Origin: Pseudomonadota bacterium
Lineage (GTDB): Bacteria > Desulfobacterota > Desulfobacteria > Desulfobacterales > Desulfobacteraceae
Reading direction: 5' to 3'
Assembly: GCA_018812385.1 (NCBI GenBank)
Contig: JAHJDU010000599.1
Location: 1 to 11,123 of the forward strand
DNA length: 11,123 bases
Shown here: one piece after another, positions 1 through 4,616 of the stretch
Layout of the letters: each line of letters opens with the position of its first letter
Position numbering within the stretch: the stretch's first letter is position 1
Translations under genes and position numbers: made by a program
Notes under the pieces: generated by a model
What the model saw: only the letters and a program-made list of their open reading frames with translations
The model's database searches: none
What the model was told of the DNA's origin: nothing

Positions 1-249
1 CATTTGGCCCCAGACTTTGCTGGTGATGACCAACTCATCCCTGGATCCTGCGATCAGGTCTCCCAGGATTTTCTCTGCCTTCCCCTGACTATAAATATTA
101 GCGCAGTCAAAAAAATTAATCCCTGCATCCCGGCAGCGATTATACATGGCAGCAGATTCGGCCTTATCAGCCTCATTTCCAAATGTCATCGTACCCATGC
201 ACAACTGAGAAACCAGGATCCCTGTCGAACCAAGAAATTTATATTCCAT
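1..249 (-). CDS. Aldo/keto reductase, N-terminal part (runs off left edge)
   Basis: Only the first 83 residues are present; the frame is open to base 1. The sequence starts MEYKFLGSTGILVSQLCMGT and continues with INFFDCANIYSQGKAEKILG and ELVITSKVWG. These are the first strand and helix of an aldo/keto reductase barrel. Three of the four catalytic residues are visible: D48, Y53 and K78; the catalytic His would lie beyond the edge. Members of the family are cytosolic NADPH-dependent oxidoreductases acting on aldehydes, ketones or sugars; the substrate cannot be read here. The gene lies 30 bases after the GntR regulator on the same strand and is probably cotranscribed with it. The start is odd: ten G residues sit just before the ATG, with an in-frame ATG on their other side (264-262). 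Identification as an aldo/keto reductase is firm; the start and substrate are not. Confidence 0.88.
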   Translation of the reverse strand, partial: MEYKFLGSTGILVSQLCMGTMTFGNEADKAESAAMYNRCRDAGINFFDCANIYSQGKAEKILGDLIAGSRDELVITSKVWGQM

Positions 250-252
250 TTT

Positions 253-262
253 CCCCCCCCCC
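253..262. repeat. Homopolymer tract of ten C (G10 on the coding strand) at the reductase start
   Basis: On the minus strand the sequence reads AAAAGGAT, ten G, then AAA and the reductase ATG at 249. The tract occupies the ribosome-binding position. A second ATG at 264-262 opens the same frame and would read Met-Gly-Gly-Gly-Lys into the reductase. Slippage in such a tract could change Shine-Dalgarno spacing or, if the upstream ATG is used, shift the frame. Tract length may also be a sequencing error. Confidence 0.8.
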
Positions 263-279
263 ATCCTTTTATTTTTATT

Positions 280-948
280 TCAAATATCTCGTATTGTATC
301 TTCTTTTGCCTCATAAACATGATTACTCATAATACGTTCACACAGCTTAGGATCTCTAAGATCCAAAGCCATCAATATTTTTTTATGCCCGGAAATGCTC
401 CTTCGAACACCATCCTGATGGATAAGCGTATTTTTCCGGTATCGCAGAACATATTCCCGCATGTCTTCTATGATGCTGAAGAGCCTTGGCTTCCTTGAGG
501 CAAGCATGCCATAAAGCAGATCATGAAACTGGGTATTATAATCAAAAATGTGTTCTAATTTTCCTGACAAAAAGGCTTGCTCAGCAGATTGAACAAGTTT
601 TTTGAGCGATTGGATATCCTCATCCGTGATTATTTTACATACGCAGGCCAGGGCATGCCCTTCCAGGACTGCCCGAATTTCAAAGATCTCGCTCATGTCC
701 TCCACAGAATCCTCGGGCACGCAAAACCCTCTGGCACCCGCCACCTTGACCAGACCTTCCAATTCCAATTTGTGCAGCGCATCCCTGACAGGCGTCCTGC
801 TCACCCCGAATTTTTTGGCCAGAGACTCCTCTGTCAGCCTTTTCTTAGGTTGAAACTGACCTGTAAGTATCTGTTTTTTTAAAAGACTATAGGTCTTTTC
901 TCTTATAGAAAGTGAATTTTTAGAACTTTTTGACAATGGTTTTATCAT
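280..948 (-). CDS. GntR-family transcriptional regulator, FCD (FadR-type) subfamily
   Basis: This is a 222-residue cytosolic DNA-binding regulator, a normal length for the subfamily. Residues ~12-75 form the GntR winged helix; the segment SLAKKFGVSRTPVRDALHKL (42-61) is the typical recognition region, followed by LELEGLVKVAGARGFCV. Residues ~85-215 form the all-helical FCD ligand domain, with His residues H142 (in FH), H188 (in SGHKKIL) and H210 (in MSNHV) that in this family hold a metal ion and bind a carboxylate ligand. The position that is often Asp four residues before the first His is Asn here (N138), a frequent variant. ATG at 948 is chosen over a TTG at 960 because GGA lies seven bases before it. 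The gene is divergent from the 1215-4488 cluster and upstream of the aldo/keto reductase, so it probably controls both in response to an organic acid. The effector is unknown. Confidence 0.92.
   Translation of the reverse strand: MIKPLSKSSKNSLSIREKTYSLLKKQILTGQFQPKKRLTEESLAKKFGVSRTPVRDALHKLELEGLVKVAGARGFCVPEDSVEDMSEIFEIRAVLEGHALACVCKIITDEDIQSLKKLVQSAEQAFLSGKLEHIFDYNTQFHDLLYGMLASRKPRLFSIIEDMREYVLRYRKNTLIHQDGVRRSISGHKKILMALDLRDPKLCERIMSNHVYEAKEDTIRDI
292..300 (-). promoter_or_regulatory. Possible third regulator half-site (GATACAATA)
   Basis: The bases read GATACAATA on the minus strand, inside the last codons of the regulator and about 45 bases before the reductase start. The same nine bases occur at the regulator start (957-949), and a one-mismatch form, GATACAGTA, at 1140-1148. 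The site overlaps coding sequence, so chance is possible. Confidence 0.25.
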
Positions 949-951
949 TAT

Positions 952-964
952 TGTATCCAAAAAA
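952..964 (-). promoter_or_regulatory. Putative GntR operator copy 1
   Basis: The minus strand reads TTTTTTGGATACA, just upstream of and running towards the regulator ATG. An identical 13-mer in inverted orientation lies at 1133-1145 in front of the divergent operon. The core TTGGATACAA is an imperfect palindrome (outer TTG/CAA) like the TTGTATACAA-type boxes known for FCD regulators. It sits downstream of the predicted regulator promoter, suiting autorepression. Confidence 0.5.
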
Positions 965-980
965 TGGTTTTATTATTTAT

Positions 981-1009
981 TATGTAACCAATATAGCTTT
1001 CAGCGTCAA
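981..1009 (-). promoter_or_regulatory. Sigma-70-type promoter for the GntR regulator
   Basis: On the minus strand a -35 TTGACG (1009-1004) and a -10 TACATA (986-981) are separated by 17 bases. This predicts a transcript starting near 974, about 26 bases before the ATG, with the operator copy at 952-964 inside the leader. Confidence 0.5.
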
Positions 1010-1100
1010 GAACATAATAACATCTGAAAGGGCTTGATAAAAAAAATAACATTGCATTACCAGATACATAGACGAGCTATCTTTAAGGCATTAAAAAATA

Positions 1101-1130
1101 TTAAACAGGGATTAAATATTGCATTCTATA
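1101..1130 (+). promoter_or_regulatory. Possible promoter for the Fe-S protein/FAH/aldolase cluster
   Basis: A weak -35 TTAAAC (1101-1106) and -10 TCTATA (1125-1130) are 18 bases apart. Transcription would start near 1137, exactly where operator copy 2 lies. The surrounding 961-1214 region is very AT-rich, so other placements are possible. Confidence 0.25.
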
Positions 1131-1132
1131 TT

Positions 1133-1145
1133 TTTTTTGGATACA
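1133..1145 (+). promoter_or_regulatory. Putative GntR operator copy 2
   Basis: TTTTTTGGATACA followed by GTA is the inverted mate of copy 1 at 952-964, 168 bases away, in the region between the divergent genes. Its position at the predicted transcription start suits repression of the downstream operon. Confidence 0.5.
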
Positions 1146-1214
1146 GTATTTTTCTGCCATAAATCAGAGTGACTATTGGCAACAAAAAGAAACGTTAAAA
1201 AAAGGAACCCGGCT

Positions 1215-2039
1215 ATGAGGATATCCAAAGAAAAATGCGTTGGCTGTGCTAATTGTGTGCCTGTCTGCACTGTTGGGGCCATCTATATAGATGAAGATGG
1301 TTTAGCAAACATAAATGCCGACGAATGTGTGGAGTGCCACAATTGCTATCGGAGTCTGAGTTTTGAACATCTGCTGCCAAGCTTTACGAGAACAATCAGA
1401 AGGCTTCTGAAAAAAATAAGCCTGCGATTTCAACCTGATCCTGATATATGCCCCACTGAAGCTCTTGTTCCGGAAGACCTGGAATGGCCACGCATTGTTC
1501 GGCGGGCTTTTTCCGATCCCATGGTTACCCATGAGTCCACGGGCGTGCATGGCCGGGGAACTGAAGAAGTCAAGACCAATGATGTCAGCCATAGGATTAA
1601 AAAGGGCGAAGTCGGGCTAGTGGTGGAATTTGGCCGACCGGGAATAGGCGTCTTTTTCAGAGAAGTTCAGAAGGCAACCAGAGTTATGGCTGCAGCCGGT
1701 GCCAGGTTTGAAGAAGGAAACCCCGTTACTCAGATGATGACTAACCATAGAACCGGCGACATCCAGGAAGACGTGCTTAACGAGAAAGTCCTTTCCTGCA
1801 TTGTAGAAATCACCACCACGATCCAGGATCTAGTCCACACGCTAACTATTATAAAAGAGATCTGCAAAGCTTCAGAGACAGTGGTCAGTATCGGGGTTTC
1901 TACCGTTTGTGAAGAAGATGGCTCAGAACCACTTAGAGACATACTTACACAAGAAGGATATGAGACTGGGTGGGCAAAATTAAATCTTGGACTTGGGCGC
2001 GCTACCAACGCTTCTTTCACCAGCAGGGAGAACTTATAA
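1215..2039 (+). CDS. 4Fe-4S ferredoxin-domain protein with long conserved-looking C-terminal domain, function unknown
   Basis: The 274-residue protein starts MRISKEKCVGCANCVPVC, a perfect CxxCxxCxxxC cluster motif (C8, C11, C14, C18). A second motif begins CVECHNC (C38, C41, C44), but the expected fourth Cys with Pro appears only at C79 (CPTEAL), after about 31 extra residues. Residues ~85-274 match no domain I can name; they contain THESTGVHGRGTEEVKTND and VEFGRPGIGV and end in an alpha/beta stretch with GWAKLNLGLGR. No signal peptide or membrane segment is seen, so it is probably a cytosolic redox protein or enzyme subunit. ATG 1215 is preferred over an in-frame TTG at 1176 because AAGGA lies eight bases before it and the cluster motif starts soon after. 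Its stop overlaps the next start (TAATG), so the two products are probably made together. It leads the GntR-divergent operon. Electron transfer for that pathway is an inference. Confidence 0.85.
   Translation: MRISKEKCVGCANCVPVCTVGAIYIDEDGLANINADECVECHNCYRSLSFEHLLPSFTRTIRRLLKKISLRFQPDPDICPTEALVPEDLEWPRIVRRAFSDPMVTHESTGVHGRGTEEVKTNDVSHRIKKGEVGLVVEFGRPGIGVFFREVQKATRVMAAAGARFEEGNPVTQMMTNHRTGDIQEDVLNEKVLSCIVEITTTIQDLVHTLTIIKEICKASETVVSIGVSTVCEEDGSEPLRDILTQEGYETGWAKLNLGLGRATNASFTSRENL
1356..1448 (+). other. In-frame 31-codon insert splitting the second 4Fe-4S motif
   Basis: The insert lies between CYRS and CPTEAL, which would otherwise join into a standard CxxCxxCxxxCP motif. It encodes residues 48-78, including a basic amphipathic stretch with R59, R62, R63, K66, K67 and R71 spaced among Leu, Ile and Phe. 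At the DNA level it contains the perfect short palindrome TCAGAAGGCTTCTGA (1396-1410) and loosely complementary flanks, which recalls palindromic elements that insert in frame into genes. Origin as an element is speculative. Confidence 0.5.
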
Positions 2040-2719
2040 TGACCAATACGCTGCACAGGTTTGGAAAACCTGAAACATTATCTGACGATTATATTGTTTT
2101 TGCCATGGCAGGCAAAGGATTCAATGAAGAAGGCGCACTGGAAAAAGCGCAAACTTTTTTACGTGCTGCAATAAAATACAACCCCATAAATATGGGCAAC
2201 GGCCTTATCAATTCGCTCTATCGGCCGGAAAAAAACCTCAGTTTCTTTAAACTTTACTTTATTGGCAGACAGGAAAAAATAACCTATGAAAAACTCATCG
2301 ATGAAATCCCCAATTCCGGTTCAGCTGCAGTAGTGTTCGATGATCGCAAGAAAGTGACACAGTTCATTCAAGATGTGAAAAAACTAGATCTGGGTCTTTC
2401 TATTAATGTGAGTGCACTTGTGGACAATGTGCGAGATATCTGCGGAGAAGTGGACATCACTCCCCATGCAGTAGAGTATACGCTTGGATTCCATGGGGAT
2501 ACAACCAGACTTCCGGACCGAGAAACCCTGTCACTTTCAACCATGTGCGGTCATGGAATGGTTTCGGCAAACTTTGCAAAAAAAATGCTGACCCATGTAA
2601 AAGAAGGCCGTATTGATCCTGAAGATGCCACCCGCACCATGGCAAAATTCTGTGTATGCGGAGTCTTCAATACCACCAGAGCCATGCGTATTTTGAGCAA
2701 TGCAAAAAAGGGACAATAG
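2039..2719 (+). CDS. Conserved-type Cys-rich protein of unknown function, coupled to the Fe-S protein
   Basis: The 226-residue protein starts at an ATG that overlaps the previous stop as TAATG, with AGGGAG eight bases upstream; longer in-frame starts inside the previous gene lack such a site. I do not recognise the family. The N-terminal ~130 residues look like a mixed alpha/beta domain without Cys. The C-terminal part is rich in possible metal ligands: C135, H143, H152, then MCGHGMVS (C170, H172) and FCVCGVFN (C205, C207), followed by a short basic tail. The Cys-Gly-His and Cys-x-Cys-Gly pattern suggests a bound metal or Fe-S cluster, which is an inference. No signal peptide or transmembrane segment is apparent. 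Tight coupling to the ferredoxin-domain protein suggests the two form a complex in the same, unidentified, reaction. Confidence 0.85.
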   Translation: MTNTLHRFGKPETLSDDYIVFAMAGKGFNEEGALEKAQTFLRAAIKYNPINMGNGLINSLYRPEKNLSFFKLYFIGRQEKITYEKLIDEIPNSGSAAVVFDDRKKVTQFIQDVKKLDLGLSINVSALVDNVRDICGEVDITPHAVEYTLGFHGDTTRLPDRETLSLSTMCGHGMVSANFAKKMLTHVKEGRIDPEDATRTMAKFCVCGVFNTTRAMRILSNAKKGQ

Positions 2720-2751
2720 ATTTTAGTTATATGAAAAAGATAAGAAGCAGC

Positions 2752-2767
2752 TTTTTTGTACAAAAAA
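2752..2767. repeat. Perfect 16-bp AT palindrome between genes
   Basis: TTTTTTGTACAAAAAA is fully self-complementary and lies in the 88-base gap before the FAH-family gene. It could be a protein-binding site or chance in AT-rich DNA. It has no GC stem and so is not a credible intrinsic terminator. Confidence 0.35.
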
Positions 2768-2807
2768 AATATCAACCAATAATCAAAGACAGGAAAAGGA
2801 TAATCAC

Positions 2808-3419
2808 TTGAAAACAATTATTGTCGATAACAGAGTTATTTCACCATCTAAAATTGTGTGCGTGGGAAGAAACTATGTTGAACATATTGAAGAGTTGGGC
2901 AGTGAGGTTCCAGATGAACCTATCTTTTTTATGAAACCAAACTCAGCCATATCAGAACAATTACATTCTTTCCACCAGGAACCCCTTCATTACGAAGGAG
3001 AGTTATGTTTTCTGTTTGAAGATGATCGGTTTTCTGCTGTTGGATTTGGTCTTGATATCACAAAGAGAGCGCTCCAAAACAAACTAAAATCCAAAGGCTT
3101 GCCATGGGAGCGCTCTAAAGCTTTTGATGGATCTGCTGTATTCAGTAAATTTATTGGGATTGACCATATTAGCCAAAATTTGAGCCTGGAATTATCTATC
3201 AATGGACAGGTTGTTCAGTCAGGGAGTATCAGTTTGATGCTGTATAAACCCCATGATATTTTATTAGACATATTAACATTTATAAGTTTGAACAATGGTG
3301 ACATTGTTATGACGGGCACGCCAAAGGGAGTGGGTGTAATAAATTCAAAAGATCTTTTTTGCGGTAAGGTCATGGATAATGATTCTCTGATGGCAAGCTG
3401 TGAGTGGGTGGCAAGTTAA
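2808..3419 (+). CDS. Fumarylacetoacetate hydrolase (FAH) family protein, acylpyruvase/FAHD1-like
   Basis: The 203 residues match the short single-domain FAH enzymes (about 200-220 residues), which hydrolyse, decarboxylate or isomerise 2-oxo acids such as acylpyruvates, oxaloacetate or 2-hydroxyhepta-diene-dioate. Visible family features, in order: VGRNY (19-23), EPIFFMKPNSAI (37-48), the metal ligands E63 and E65 in HYEGEL, D83 in GLDITKRALQ, K104 in ERSKAFDGSA and the TGTPKGVG loop (169-176). All expected metal and substrate residues appear intact, so it should be an active Mg2+/Mn2+ enzyme in the cytosol. The start is TTG at 2808, with GGA seven bases upstream; no ATG lies near. It sits between the Cys-rich gene (88-base gap) and a DapA-family aldolase (154-base gap), which fits a pathway that breaks down a 2-oxo acid to pyruvate. 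The exact substrate is not readable. Confidence 0.85.
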   Translation: MKTIIVDNRVISPSKIVCVGRNYVEHIEELGSEVPDEPIFFMKPNSAISEQLHSFHQEPLHYEGELCFLFEDDRFSAVGFGLDITKRALQNKLKSKGLPWERSKAFDGSAVFSKFIGIDHISQNLSLELSINGQVVQSGSISLMLYKPHDILLDILTFISLNNGDIVMTGTPKGVGVINSKDLFCGKVMDNDSLMASCEWVAS

Positions 3420-3573
3420 AACTGACAACAAAATTTAATTGCCCCAGGAAACTTGATAAAGCAAACTCTTATGAGCAAATAATATGGATTGGCTTCCCCA
3501 TAAACAAGTGGTATAGCTTGCTGCTGAGCTTGATTGCACTTGCTAATTTAATCCCAAAAAAGGACAGATACAC

Positions 3574-4488
3574 ATGAACAAAGAAAAAATGACCGGAGTA
3601 ATTACGCCTATACTCACTCCCTTTAACGATGACCTGAGTCTTGCTCCTGATTTATATCTCAGTCATGCCCTTTGGCTACTTGAGCAGGGAATACACTATA
3701 TTTCACCATTTGGCACTACTGGTGAGGCACTCAGTCTGTCGCTTAATGAACGACTGGAAGCGCTGGACATTCTCATTAAAGGAGGAATTGATCCTGCAGT
3801 GCTGATGCCTGGGACCGGACTTTGTAACCTGGAAGAGACTGTGACTCTTTGTCAGCATGCAGTGGATCATGGATGCAAAGCTGTGATGACCCTGCCTCCA
3901 TTTTTTTACAAGAATGCCAGTGATGATGGTTTGTATGCCTATTTTGTCCGGCTGATCGAGTCTATTAATCGTGATAATCTCAAAATCTGCATGTACCATA
4001 TTCCACCTCTGGCAGGAATAGGATTTTCTCCGGAACTGGCTGGCCGCCTGGCAAGTGATTTTCCCGACATTATAGTGGCTTACAAAGATAGTTCAGGAGA
4101 CTTTGAAAATACCAGGAAGGTGATTGCCGCTGCCCCGGATATTGCTGTATTTCCAGGGTCGGAAACTTTTTTACGACAGGGCATGGAAAATGGCGGCATG
4201 GGATGTATCTCAGCTACCTGTAATGTGAATACAGCTGGCATTCGGAATGTATTTAATGTGATAACAGGTGCAAAAGATGGCAACCTTGATCAAGTCAACA
4301 ATGAAATGAAAACCTTTCGAAAGCATGTGGAGGGTTATGGACCGATTCCAGCCATGAAAGGTTTGCTTGCCGAGAAACGAGGCGATGCAAGGTGGCGTAA
4401 TGTGCGGCCACCAATCCTGCCTGCCAGTGAGGAAAGTACCAGGGAGTTGATATATAAGCTTGGTGATATGCTTAAGCCTTTGTCTTAG
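3574..4488 (+). CDS. Dihydrodipicolinate synthase/N-acetylneuraminate lyase (DapA/NAL) family aldolase, not a true DapA
   Basis: The 304 residues are a full-length class I aldolase TIM barrel of this family, which forms a Schiff base with pyruvate. The pyruvate-binding GTTGE is at 47-51, the catalytic Tyr at Y141 (in YHIPP), the Schiff-base Lys at K171 (in AYKDSSGD), then GSE (196-198) and GGMGCISA (207-214). E. coli DapA has Arg five residues after the Tyr to bind the aspartate semialdehyde carboxylate; here that residue is L146. The enzyme is therefore unlikely to make lysine precursor and more likely cleaves or hydrates a 2-oxo-3-deoxy acid or related substrate, releasing pyruvate. The start ATG has AAGGA nine bases before it. 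It is the last gene of the GntR-divergent cluster, 154 bases after the FAH-family gene and just before a strong terminator. A separate promoter in that gap cannot be excluded. Confidence 0.9.
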   Translation: MNKEKMTGVITPILTPFNDDLSLAPDLYLSHALWLLEQGIHYISPFGTTGEALSLSLNERLEALDILIKGGIDPAVLMPGTGLCNLEETVTLCQHAVDHGCKAVMTLPPFFYKNASDDGLYAYFVRLIESINRDNLKICMYHIPPLAGIGFSPELAGRLASDFPDIIVAYKDSSGDFENTRKVIAAAPDIAVFPGSETFLRQGMENGGMGCISATCNVNTAGIRNVFNVITGAKDGNLDQVNNEMKTFRKHVEGYGPIPAMKGLLAEKRGDARWRNVRPPILPASEESTRELIYKLGDMLKPLS

Positions 4489-4508
4489 CAGTGCCTGCCT
4501 GAGTCAGA

Positions 4509-4554
4509 CAAGGGCTGGAAAAAAGAGGTGACCACCTCTTTTTTCCAGCCCTTG
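4509..4554. terminator. Perfect hairpin, probable bidirectional intrinsic terminator
   Basis: Two 22-base arms (4509-4530 and 4533-4554) are exactly complementary around the two-base loop AC. The inner part reads GAGGTG-AC-CACCTC followed by six T, a classic terminator for plus-strand transcripts from the aldolase; the matching A run gives the same on the other strand. It lies 20 bases after the aldolase stop. Confidence 0.85.
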
Positions 4555-4580
4555 CAGATTGTAAAAGAGTTGGTTATATT
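4552..4580 (+). promoter_or_regulatory. Possible promoter for isocitrate dehydrogenase
   Basis: TTGCAG (4552-4557) and TATATT (4575-4580) are 17 bases apart, directly after the terminator hairpin. This would start a transcript near 4587, about 30 bases before the ATG. The fit is moderate. Confidence 0.35.
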
Positions 4581-4616
4581 TCATGATATTATGCAAGTAT
4601 AAAAACAGGGAAAAAT

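Noticed and set aside
4..498. Long plus-strand open frame across the left edge
   Set aside because: It is antisense to the aldo/keto reductase start and the GntR gene, both well supported by family motifs; its translation is low-complexity and matches nothing recognisable.
1176..1214. TTG start giving a 13-residue longer Fe-S protein
   Set aside because: The TTG lacks a convincing ribosome-binding site, the extra residues are Lys/Arg/Asn-rich, and ATG 1215 has AAGGA at good spacing next to the cluster motif.
3505..3542. CAAGTG...CACTTG inverted repeat before the aldolase
   Set aside because: Only six-base arms with 26 bases between them and no extension; within chance for this AT-rich gap.
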